From contig JAULBX010002999.1 of assembly GCA_032358255.1 (NCBI GenBank), forward strand, positions 62,001 through 126,000: 64,000 nt of DNA. Reading direction: 5' to 3'. The number at the start of each line of letters is the position of its first letter. The first letter of the stretch is position 1. Below, in pieces: positions 10,701 to 21,221 of the stretch. Position numbers and translations under genes: made by a program. This DNA comes from Heterotrichella gracilis (Eukaryota; Sar; Xanthophyceae; Tribonematales; Xanthonemataceae). The notes under the pieces were generated by a model that was given only the letters and a program-made list of their open reading frames with translations, had not been told where the DNA came from and did not search any database.

Positions 10701-12950
10701 TGAATGATGTTAGGTTGCTAAAATAGGATGAGTGCTATTGATGTCACTCACATGATGGACCTGGCTATGTCACACTCATTCTTTGCTTCTGGTGCTGGTT
10801 TTGAAGGAACTGAGGTTGTACATTGTAGATCTCACATGTTGAGAGGCATGCGGCGCCCTGGTGCCGCGCATTTAGGGACGCTGCCATCTATCCTTGAACT
10901 TGAAAAAACAATATTCTCATCCTCCGTCACCTTGATGAAAATTCTGGAATTGCAAGAGTTGGAGGATAAGCTGCGTAGTCATTTTTTTTTTTTTTTATTG
11001 GTGTCGCAGGAGGTGGCGCTGCCCGCGCCACAGGTTGCCGCCACCCAGGAGGACCGTGTGCACACCCGCCAAGTGACTGAGACCGTTCAGGAGCACCGCC
11101 CAGTGGAGCAGACCTTTGTGAAGGAGACGCGCTATGCGGGGGAAAAGCCGCTGGGAGCGTACGCAGAGAGCCAGGGCGTGGAGGAGCGTGTTGTGAGAGA
11201 GACTCCAGCCAAGGTCAGTGCTGACGAGGTTGCTGCCACTGTCAAGCAATGCTCATTTTGAAAATTATTTATAAAAAATATATATGTCACTACATATATA
11301 GGACACGGCCTGTTGCTGCCGCAGTCGAGTGCACAGCATCTCCTGCCCACACACACGAGTGTATCAAACTTTGCCACTGACTACAAGCTCTGCTCTGCTT
11401 CACTACACTCTTTGCTCGCAGCGCCTTGTTCACTCATGGCCTTTAGGCTGCTGTGGTTGTCACTGCGAGTGATTACTATCCCGAGGCCATAGGTGAAGAA
11501 GGCGCTATAAGCAAAGAGTGTAATGGAGTAGACCAGAGCAGAAAACACGTTGTTGTCCAGTTGTTTATTACTCCCGGCTTCCAATCCAGTAGTGCACGTG
11601 GGGACCATGCGTGAGTCCAAGGAGGCACAAAAGCTGCTTACAGGGTGTTTAGTACATAGGGTTGCAACTTGATGTGTTGTCATATGGACTGTGTATATGT
11701 GGTACCTTGCAGGAGGTGGTGCTGCCTGCTGCCACCTACAGTGGAACTCAGGAGGACAGAGCGCAGACCAAGGCAGTCACTGAGACACTGAGGGAGCACC
11801 GCCCAGTGGAGCAGCAGTAAGTGAACAGCTACTGAGCGTGCAGTCATGCTGCAGCAGTACCATTTATATGGGGAGTTAAAGTCCCCATATATATAGGGGA
11901 TATAAGTGGATTTTTTGGGGTTTCTGAACACGATAGTCCATTTTGTTTGACTGCCATTGTGTATTGACGTAACAATCTCGGTTCTGACTGTGTTGCTGAG
12001 TTGTGCTGGAGCAACATAGTGCTGTTTAGTTCCACCGCAGATCAGCAGCACGTCAATTTTGAGATTGTTATGTCGGTTCACAATGGCAATCAGAGTACAT
12101 TCCATTTGTGCATTTTGTCACGTTAAAGTATCATGTACTGGACAGTTGCCAGCATTGTGCAGCTGCTTGCACAATTAGCCATGGTGTTTCTTTTCGTTTT
12201 CTTTTCATAATTTTACGTGGTGTAGGGAAGCCTATGACACATTGTGACTTGGACTTTGTGTAACCCTAAGGGTCAGTTGCACAGGATGAGAAGTATTGAG
12301 CTGCGAAGGTGATTGGGGAGAGGCTGCTGTAGAATGTTCTTGGGTTTGATCAGGGAACCTTGTTGCAATATGCACACATGACGCATCTCTCATTCTCGTG
12401 TGCCATGCCAGCTAAGCACCAGCGTGGGTGAGGTAGGCAGCATATGTGCAGGCTGCAACAAGCTAGACCCTGAACAATTTCCAGATATTTTCAAATTTAC
12501 AGCAGGCTCTTGCTTAGTATTGTTACAGGGCCTTGTGGCTCATCCACAGAGTGCCCCCCTGTGTCCTCATTGTGCTCTTATTCCCCCTCTACCCTCCTTT
12601 TGGAATGTAGCGCGCTATGGCAATGCCAAAGCTAATGCGGCGATTCTCGTCATTGGAAAGTGACATAGGATGTATGCGCTGAGTTGGTATTATGCGCAAT
12701 GGACTGTGTTTTCTAATTTTATTATATTATTGTTATACAAATTATTTTAATAATGTTAATATTAATTAAAGTACTTATCGGTAAATGCAGGTTTGTAAAG
12801 GAGACTCGCTACCTTGGCCAGACGCAGCTTGGTGCCTATGAGGAGTCCTTGGGAGTGAGCGAGCGTGTTGTGGAGGAGACTGTCTCCCAGGGCAAGTGCG
12901 GGAGCGCAAAAGTCAATCGCCCAGGTGCAGGTGGGAATGCTCAACCCTGA
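7738..12950 (+). CDS. C2-domain protein with exon-encoded 68-residue repeats, tandem copy 2
   Basis: Eight exons with the same plan as copy 1: 7738-7977, 8339-8653, 9086-9283, 9645-9848, 10377-10580, 11010-11213, 11713-11816, 12791-12950 (542 aa). The C2 domain (residues about 26-140) keeps the usual Asp in KQDPYAV, unlike copy 1. Exon 2 is 39 bases longer than in copy 1. Repeat exons 4, 5 and 6 (204 bases each) encode nearly identical units with the core AATQEDRVHTRQVTETVQEH, more alike than in copy 1, which suggests recent internal duplication or gene conversion. The last repeat is again split after EHRPVEQ by a long intron (11817-12790). The C-terminus is short and Gly-rich (KVNRPGAGG). 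All introns except the last are phase 0, so repeat exons could be gained or skipped without a frameshift. Role unknown; a membrane or lipid-associated stress protein is only a guess. Confidence 0.8.
11389..11542. repeat. Foldback (MITE-like) element in intron 6 of C2 copy 2
   Basis: Arms 11389-11442 and 11484-11542 are imperfect reverse complements, sharing TCTGCTCTG, ACACTCTTTGCT, AGCGCCTT and ATGGCCT cores, with a loop of about 41 bases. The outer ends read TCTGCTCTG...CAGAGCAGA. Size and structure fit a small non-autonomous foldback transposon or a long intronic hairpin. I could not define a target-site duplication. Confidence 0.65.
11865..11891. repeat. Short 10-bp hairpin near donor of the last intron of C2 copy 2
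   Basis: TATATGGGGA at 11865-11874 and TCCCCATATA at 11882-11891 are perfect reverse complements with a 7-base loop, about 50 bases inside the intron. A partial third copy of the arm (ATATAGGGGATATA) follows directly. Function unknown. Confidence 0.5.
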
Positions 12951-14698
12951 CGCCTCTTGAGGGTTTTGAAAGTTTTGAAAAGCCTAGCAGGGTTGTAGGG
13001 ATCCTGGGACATACTATGGCCTCCGAGCATATTATTGGTATCAAGATAACTGGGTACCATTGACACAGTGGTCCACACATGGTTTGGCTGTTGCGACATG
13101 GGAATTGTGAGGCGAAAGGTGAGTCCAACCGATTGACATGCAGCTCCGCCCATTTGTCAGTCTAAAATCTCCATGTTGCATTAGCACAGCCGCAATCCAA
13201 TATTTCGGTAATTTAGGCACTTTGGCAACGTTTTAAGGCACATTATGTATGAACGATGACTTGTGCATCAGGATTTTGCATCATGCACGGAATGTTTTTC
13301 GTCATTGTGTCCTGATTGGACTGTATGGGCAAATGGTTTGCGCATGTTTACTCTTTGCATGGCATGCCTCAGTGAAGGCTTATGTGCATGTAGAGGTACG
13401 GCAGGGATGGGCATAGCATGGGCCCAATACGGTATACTGTGATGTGTATTTGGAGATGCTCTTGTCCATGTTGATTCAATAAATGGACATCAAATTTCAT
13501 CCTCTGTCACATCTAACTGCCAGGGATGGACATGGATGTAGGTGACCAACAATCATTGATCTACATCTGCTTGCCGTGCCCTATCATTGTGTACACCATG
13601 ATGCAGAGGCCTCCAACTGACGGTTGTTTGTGGCTCCTTGCAGAGCAGTGAAGGGGAGCTAGGGAGGTGAATCGGATTCAGCAGCGTTGCGCGCACAATG
13701 AGCATGTATTGGCACAGTTTGTTGTCAGTCCTTGACCTGACAAGATCAGGACAAAGGGCAAGCGATGGGTATAATATACCACAAACAGCAGTTGTCCTCC
13801 ACCAATTGAAGCTTGAATTCTGTTGCAGTAATCGTCATGCTGTTTATAATGGGTGTTTCCTGTTTGTCAATGATTGAACATATCAAGCTTGCATGGATGA
13901 ACATATTGTTCAGCACAGTGCGTTTCAAGCCTTGGCTGGTAGTGGGACTGGATTAAATGGTGCCTGTGGCAGCCTTGTTTCTTTCGTTAAGTGCATATAT
14001 CTCGTTTGCAGACCTCTAGGATTGTATATTGTCCAAGTGGTACATATTGTCATTTGTGGCAATAGAGGATGGTATATTACACAATGACACAATGACCCAT
14101 TTCTACTCACTGACAAGAGTATAATGGGTGAGGGTTGTGATTTGCAACCTATTTCATCCCAAGGACAAACGTGGGAGCAGTTGCTGTGGTTGTGGAAAGT
14201 TTGCATGATTGAATGTAATATTGATTGACAATCCAAACTGTCCGGCTGTGTGATGGAGGGTGCTTGCCCCATTCTTGCAACATGTTGCAATGGATAGAAC
14301 CGCTCAACTGACAATGGCGGTGTCACCCTGTGCCTGGTAGGAATATCTTCCTCCCTAGCAATGAAGTACACTCTATCCCCCCTCGCCAGCATGGAAGTAT
14401 GCTTCTATCTGGCATTGATTAAACTCCTGATTCTGATGGGCCAGTTGCCTTGTTATGGTGTACATTGAATTTTGTGGCGTCTTGTAGCGTCGTTGAATTC
14501 TGGGTTGCCTCCCTAGCTTGGCTGACAAGCTCAAAAAGCAGTGACCTACACACACCCCAAACCGCTACTTTTCACCCATGTGCAAAGGCCATGTATTGAC
14601 CATTGACAGCCAATTGGTTGCAACACCAGTAAACTGATTCGCAAGGCTTGGGTGAGCATCCTAAAATTGCAGGGTAAAAACATTATACAGCACCTTAC
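12951..14698. other. Spacer between C2 copy 2 and the minus-strand LisH gene
   Basis: About 1.7 kb. Minus-strand open frames at 13746-13928, 13925-14392 and 14373-14555 are visible, but I could not tie them to a family. Some of this stretch may be the unresolved 3' part of the minus-strand gene at 14699-15154. No rRNA, tRNA or clear repeat was seen. Confidence 0.4.
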
Positions 14699-15154
14699 CT
14701 GTCTGTTGAGGAATCTCTAGCCATAAAATCTGGGTTTTGGAACAGCTCACCAATCACCCTTGGCCTGCTCATCCGCGGTTGGTTCTTAATTTCTGTAATA
14801 ATCACTCACATTTTAAAAAGATAAGGCCCAGCGGGCTACTTAGGACTACAGCAGCAAAACAGGACCATATTCAAAGCACACCGACCTGCATTAAATACTG
14901 AGAGGGTGTAATCATGTCCCTGAAGCTTTAGGTACTCCTTGATGAGTTCGTTGATGATGATAACATTTACGGAGCAGGGTGCAGGCTCCTCATTCTGCAA
15001 CAGCAAAAGGCGGGTCATAGGGCCCTGTTCACTGGGTTGCAGCAGCAACAAGGCCAGCAGACCTTGGTCATACCTGGTGTTGATTGCTGAGCATCATATA
15101 CAATTGAGAACAAGCGTGCGCCTTCAACCCATCCAGCACGCCAGTAGCCTCCAT
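14699..15154 (-). CDS. CEP20/FOR20-like LisH protein (partial model)
   Basis: Three exons join in phase on the minus strand: 15154-15074, 14994-14886, 14792-14699. They read MEATGVLDGLKAHACSQLY..., then NVIIINELIKEYLKLQ and YTLSVFNA, then NQPRMSRPRVIGELF. The middle exon matches the LisH motif of FOP/FOR20 (CEP20) proteins, where the same place reads INELIREYL...YTASV; the first matches the short helix before it. These proteins act at basal bodies and centriolar satellites in ciliogenesis, and LisH motifs dimerise. The true start may be the ATG at 15154 or in an upstream exon. The 3' end beyond 14699 (donor CAG|GTAAGG) is not resolved; the expected end, similar to PLLYGILAHFL, was not found. 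Family call is moderate, exon boundaries fair. Confidence 0.5.
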
Positions 15155-16786
15155 CTGTACTTTTACAGCTACATTGCAGCGGGTTTTGTTGAGTGCAGGA
15201 ATGCGATGGTATATGCAAGCTGGCACCTGGCAGTGGCTTGTGAGGCCAGGAATGTATGATTGTGACCATGTGCTGTTGAATGTTTGGCATGGGGGGACAC
15301 CCAGGTTATGCAGGTTGTTTTTGGCCATAAAAGGAAGTCCACGCATGTCCTCACAGACTGACAAGTAAGGTGCCAACTTTGCGTGCCTTTCTTAAAATCC
15401 TGTACTGTAGTGCCATTGCAGTGGAGTGTCATTGAAACCTTGGCAAGCTCTGTCCTGCGTGGGTGTGGTCAGCGTTCAAACAGAATCGTAGAATATTTGC
15501 CCACTGATTGAATGGCATGCCGTGGACATGGGGGTGGGTCACCGTCAATAACCATACACACCAGTGGTGATAATCACAAGCATGGGTCACCTGCGGAGGA
15601 AAAACGAAGGACAATACTTGAGCCAACACCAGGCTGCACCTTCACGTTGTGTAAAACTGCACCCCGTACTGTTGGCACTCGCGAAGTTCCTCGAAGGCGG
15701 CTACAGATAGCGAGGTTTTAGAGCAGTTTGCTGGACGGTCTAATCAAAGATGTCTATTCGTCACTGGTGTGTCCATCGCCCACAAGCTAGTCGCGCAACT
15801 TTTGAGGTCACCACAAATGCATGCACTGGGTGTGGCGGTGGTTTCTTTACTGACTGGTACGTCGTGAGGTTTATAAGTTGTACGGTACAGTGGGTTTCTT
15901 GGAATCACACCAGGAAAAAGGAAGCTGAAGCAGCTGGACCAGGTATGGCTTCCCTTTACTGTAAATGCATCAGTAGCAACCCACAAATCCCAGGTCAATA
16001 CAGTGCACTGTAGCCAGCAGGGGAGGACTGCCACCAAGGGGAGCAAAACAACTTCACTGCAAAATTGGAAGGGATCAACGGCACAGTCCAGGTTGTGGGT
16101 TGTGGGAACGTATGTTGTTGTGGACTGACAACCACCAAGTGGTACCCATACACACCCACAACAGTGCAGCTGACTTGTGCAAAACTGCAGACACCAATAC
16201 AAGGCATTACCGCCGCAGGGGTAGCCTTGTGCTATAGCAATATAACAGCAACAAAGTTGCCTGAACAAGGTCGTTGCACGATGCACAACGTTACAATGCC
16301 CATAGCAGCAGACAGGTTGGCAAATAACCCTGCCACACTACCAGGCTGACTGTCAGACGACACAGGACTGTGAAAGAAATGAAACAATGCACACATACAC
16401 TCTGACAACAAACGCGGACAAAACATTCACGAACGGACGTAATACAACACACACAAGACTGCACTAGGACTAAGACAATGCATTGAGCCAGTGGGCTGCA
16501 TGGCCAGCAAGAATAGCTGCTGCCTGCGACTGGTCCAGACACAGTGACAAAGAACAGTTGCGACTGGGATGAAATGCAGTTGAATGAAATGCAATATCAG
16601 TTGGGTTTTTCCTACTCCCTAGGCTAACAGTAAGCCATTTATCCCCCCAAGCATCGTCACCTTCTACTAGTTTCTGATATGCATGAGTGCTGCCCCCCAC
16701 ACAAGGCCCCTCCCTATGGCAAACGAAGAATGTCCTATCAGCCCCGCACCCCCCCCTACCAGCTGCACCCCACCAGCGCTCAGCTC
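15155..16786. other. Spacer between the LisH gene and importin beta-1
   Basis: About 1.6 kb without a recognisable coding frame. It should hold the importin 3' UTR (TTACA, the reverse of TGTAA, at 16291-16295) and the promoter of the LisH gene. Low-scoring open frames on both strands overlap and lack splice support. Confidence 0.45.
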
Positions 16787-19700
16787 TCAGCCTGAGCTGA
16801 GCGCCTTGGTGATGGCCCGCGCAGCCCAATCCCCTGCCTCGGCTGTCTCCGAGTCGCTTCTGCAGTAAAGGATGAAGCCCTGGATGAAGGGCTTGGCCAC
16901 AAACAGCTGGCCCACATGGCTGAGGTTGCTGGCGATGTCCCCAACCAGCGCCACCGCCACCTTGAGCACCCGCTCATCCACATTCTCCTTGTCATTGTAC
17001 ACAAACTCGATGAAGTCCAGCACGCCGGGCGCCACTGCCGGCAGGTACTGGTTGCACTTCTCCAGCGACATGCCGTTGAAGATGCCCGAGTAGGCCTCAA
17101 AGATGCCGTGCCTGAGCAGGTTGTTGTACTCGTACAGGTCCTCGTCCCCGCCCTGGGTCTGCGACATGCTGAGCTGCTGCGCCGACTGCAACATCTGCAG
17201 CACGTGCATGAGGTACATCTCAAACTTGTCCCCGATGGCCAGCGCAATGTCGCCAAAGCAGCTGAGGATCTGGGGCTTGATGTTGCGGTGCACCGCCTGG
17301 CTCTGCAGGTTGGTCATGAGTTGGGACATGATCCGGTCGCAGTAGGGGTAGATCTGCTCCTCGATGGCCCGCGTGATGTCGCCCAGCACGCCCACAGTGA
17401 TCTGGCACACTTGCCACTCCTGCGGACCCACAAAACACGCAACCGTGAGCGACTCCTACACTCGGTGGCGTGCCCCAGCGGCTTGCATGGAATGCAATAA
17501 CCTTGGTGTGCCATTTGCAGCAGAATGCAAAATAAATGCAACAGGGTCTCACTGAAACGGTTTGAGGAAGTATACAAGCTCTGACAAGAAAAGCTTGTAT
17601 ACTACGCAAGCTTCTGCATGTCCAGGAAACTACAGTGGGCAAGCAGGCCACGGCACCCCACCTCGTAGTTTGCAAAGCCCATCTCCAGCACAGGGAAGAA
17701 GGTCTCCATGTATCTGCTGAACTGCGCCCCGCAGGCGTACGTCAGCGCCCCAACAGCCAGCATGGCCTCCTCGTGCACTGTCGCATGCCGGTACGCAAAC
17801 ACCCCCAGCAGGCACTCCATGATCGCATCCGCGTACTGCAGCACCACCGACTTGGAGGCGTCTGAATCTGACAGCTTCTGGATGATGACTTGCAAGCAGC
17901 CACACAGCAGCCCCTGCCACACAATGGGATTGAATCAGTACCCAGCCTGTCCTTGAACAGGCGCTTTTCTGCTGACAGAGAGGAGCTAGCAAAGAGGAGG
18001 GCATTCCCTTCCCATTCCATTATAATCCTCTATCACCACGAACCCATACGCATTTACCATATTTATACCCTGACCAAAATGGCACCCTTTGGATAATTTG
18101 CGCCATCAGTTATCCTGTCAGCACTACGAACAATGCCCAGGTCACCAGCAGCGGCAAGCAGCGCCACATGTGTACCTGGATCTCGATTTGCCGCTCCCGC
18201 TCCTCTGCCGTGCTTGCCTGCGTCCGCAGGGTCTCCTGCAGCTTGCCGATCATGAGGGGGATGAGCTGGGCCACCAGCTGCAGCGTGTCTGCCGCCGAGG
18301 ACCGCACCACCTCGTTGATGGCCTCAAAAGCTTGCACTTGCAGCCGGGCTTGCTCGTGCACATCGCAGGGCCTGGCAGCCTGCAATTGAGTACACCATTT
18401 AGTAAGTTATCGCATTATAGTTATTTGCATTCCCGCCAATAGCAAAAGAGTAGTAGCATGCCAATAGGTCCCCCATGTTTGCACTATTACATGGGCTGGC
18501 TGTGCTCCAATGCCCTATCAATGCCATGGGGCATGAACACATGAAAGCCACTGCTTACCGTTTCCAGCAGAGCTTGCACGATATCCTTGAAGTAGGGCGA
18601 TAGTGGCGACGTCGCGGTTTGTTCGGCAAAGCCGCTTGCAAGCTGGCTCAGTGCATAGCAAGTCTTCTCGGCAATGTGCGGCTCATCTTTGATGCTTTCC
18701 AGCAGCGCTTGCACGATCTGAGGCAAGTTCTGTGTTGTCACCACAGATATGCCCTCGCGGTTACCGTGAACAAACTCAAGAATGCGTCCTGCACAAAGGG
18801 ACAACGTTGTCAGCAGAGGTGGACAAGCGGCGAGACATTGTTGCAGCCATCTGAATCATGTTTGGTACATCCCAAGTGAAAAAACCAGGTCCAACCCACC
18901 TATGGTCCAAGCTGTTGTGTTCTTGACTTGCGGGTTGGGATCTTTGGTGGCATGGAGCAAGAACCCAAGACCCATCACCACCAAGTTCACCAGCTCTTCC
19001 ACAGCCGGGCCTTCCAGAATGGAGCCAAAGGCAAACGTGGCTGCTTCCCGGTACCGCCAGTCATCTGGAGTGTTGTTGCGGCCGATGTTGTCCTGCACGC
19101 AGGGCGTGTGCATTTGTCATGGCCAGTGCTCAAGGGTGGACATCAACATAAGAAAATAATGTATAACTCAGAAATTACTTGTAAAAATAGGACCCAAGCA
19201 CCAACACGCCGCTGGCAAGCTGTGGCAGGGTAGCTGTGCAGCGTGGGCGGGTACTGCACGTACCTGGACATAGGGCATGACCAGTGGGACAATGTCGTTG
19301 CCCACCGTGGCGGCCACCAGGCCCAGGCAGGTGCCTGCCGCCATGGACAGGTTCCACAGCGTGTCATCCTGGTCCTGCCCCTCCTCCTGCTTGGTCAGCT
19401 GCTCCAGGAGCATGGGCACCAGCACGCTCAGTGCCTGCTGGATGAAGTGGTGGTTGATGCACGAGGTGTCGCCCTCTTCTTGGGCCTGGGCGCGCGGTGA
19501 AGAACACACATCGGGTCAGTCTCGGCAGCGGCCACAGGGCGTAGGGACACAGGGCAAACATAGGTGGGCAAAGATGGTTGGTCCACCTCTTTGTGAGAGG
19601 TAGCAAAAATGGATGCATATGAAATTGTAAACGGTTTCAGGGCTTGCCTTTACCAGGTCCAACTCCTCCTCGCACACTGTGCACCAGAACTCCAGCGCCT

Positions 19701-20725
19701 GCAGAGCAACCTCCTCCTCGTCCTCCTTGGTTGCCTTGTACGTCAGCTTGAACACCTCGCTCATGTAGGCTGGCAGCTTCTCATAGTAGTTGGCTGCTGT
19801 CTTCACCAGGCACTCGAAGGCTGCCCGCCTGATCTTTGCTGCTGGCGCAAGGGTGCCCTCACACACCATCTGCATGATGTAGTTCCTCTCGTTGTCGTTG
19901 TCAAAGTTGGTGTGTGCAAACTCCAGTGCGTTGTACAGCGCTACGCAGGCTGTGTATCTGACTTCTGGGTCTGGCTCGTCCTTGCGCATCCCTTGCACCA
20001 CCGCTGTCAGGATGTTATTCACCTCCTGCTGCTCCAGGAACTCCTCTTTTAAACTGCCCATCTCCTCGCAGATGTAGCCCAGGGCCTCCAGAGTGGACTG
20101 CTTCAGCCCACTGTTGGGGGGCTGCACCCCCATGTTGCTCAACAGCTGCTGAATAAGCTCTCCCCATTGCTTCTCAGGCAGCTCAATCGCTGCAACCTTG
20201 GCAACCACAAGGGCTGCCGTATGCCGTGCATCTGCTGCCTGTAACAGAAAGCAGGCTGGCTGAGCAGGATGCTACCTATGGGTGGTGCCTCAAGTGACCA
20301 TTGACCACGGTCCTCACCTGTGTGCCCAGCGTTGCCAGAAGAGCCTGCTTGATCTGCTGCCTCAGCCCAGCATCTAGCCCCAACCACTGGGTGGTGAGCT
20401 CGACCTACGCCATAACAAAGGATGCATCGTAGCTGTCAGGCCAAGCCCCCGCATCAATCACGAAACATAGTTCCCAGCCCCAAATGGCGCCTACCTTCTT
20501 GGCCTCATCCTTGGCGTCGAGCGTGTTCTTGAGTATCAAACCAGCTAGGCGCCGGGAATCAACAGGCTTGTCATTGTTTGACAGCTCCGCTGCAAGGCTG
20601 ATGAGGAAGCTCGGGTAGTTTTGTTCCTGGAACTGTTTGAGCTGCTGTTCTGCCTGAGTACGCAGATTCGCATCAGCACTCTGTGCGTTCTGTAGGACAG
20701 GTGTAATGTCCGCTGGTTGCGCCAT
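16787..20725 (-). CDS. Importin subunit beta-1 (karyopherin beta-1)
   Basis: Nine exons on the minus strand: 20725-20495, 20404-20318, 20238-19654, 19485-19264, 19092-18900, 18788-18559, 18379-18176, 17913-17662, 17419-16787, giving 878 aa, the usual length for plant importin beta-1. The N-terminus (MAQPADITPVLQNAQSADAN, then EQQLKQFQEQNYPSFL) is the Ran-binding importin-beta N-terminal domain; the rest is tandem HEAT repeats. The acidic loop before HEAT 8 appears as EEGQDQDDTLWN, and AAGTCLGLVAATVGNDIVP follows as in the family. The protein carries importin-alpha/cargo through nuclear pores and is released by Ran-GTP. The ATG at 20725 was chosen because GTG-initiated extension upstream has no family support. 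The gene is divergent from PLAA with 496 bases between start codons. Introns are ordinary and carry few telomere-like repeats or exon echoes. Confidence 0.95.
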
Positions 20726-21221
20726 GGGCAACGCCACACTGCAAGTTTCCTTGCAAAGGCCTCGCAGGAGCCGAGGCTATTCTAGTGCAATCGAAAGCAG
20801 GTTGTTTACTCGTATCAAAACTGGCCAGCCATAGTCATATAGCCTCCAATGAACTGAACGAGTGGCTAGGGCTCCACAGGCTGCTGGCCACCGTGACAAG
20901 CCTCGACAAAGAAGATCACAGTAAAGGAACGTCTTGAAAGGAACGTATTATCACGGTCATTGACGATGTTTTTGTATCGAATTGACTCAGGGAAACCCGC
21001 CGTTGCCGCCGCTGGTATGCGGCCACGCCACCTCTGGAAATAACCCTGAAATAACAGTGATTTTCCGTCTGTTTCCCTTTTCTACAAAGCGTCTGAAGCT
21101 CACTTCTCAACAGGTGAGACGTAGCCCCTTTCTCGTCTAAAACTGCTGCTCAACACGCACTGAAGCATCTAGCATAGCGCTCCACAAGCACACCGTTTCA
21201 CTCTTGGAAGGGCAGCACCTG
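20726..21221. promoter_or_regulatory. Shared upstream region of importin beta-1 and PLAA
   Basis: 496 bases between two divergent start codons. It must hold both 5' UTRs and promoters. I see no clear TATA box. Whether the two housekeeping genes are co-regulated from here is inference from spacing alone. Confidence 0.4.

Noticed and set aside
13925-14392. 155-codon minus-strand open frame
   Set aside because: No family resemblance, no splice logic, and the composition looks like non-coding DNA; it may be partly UTR of the minus-strand LisH gene.
16916-17500. 194-codon plus-strand open frame
   Set aside because: It lies antisense to the last exon of importin beta-1 and mirrors its codon bias.
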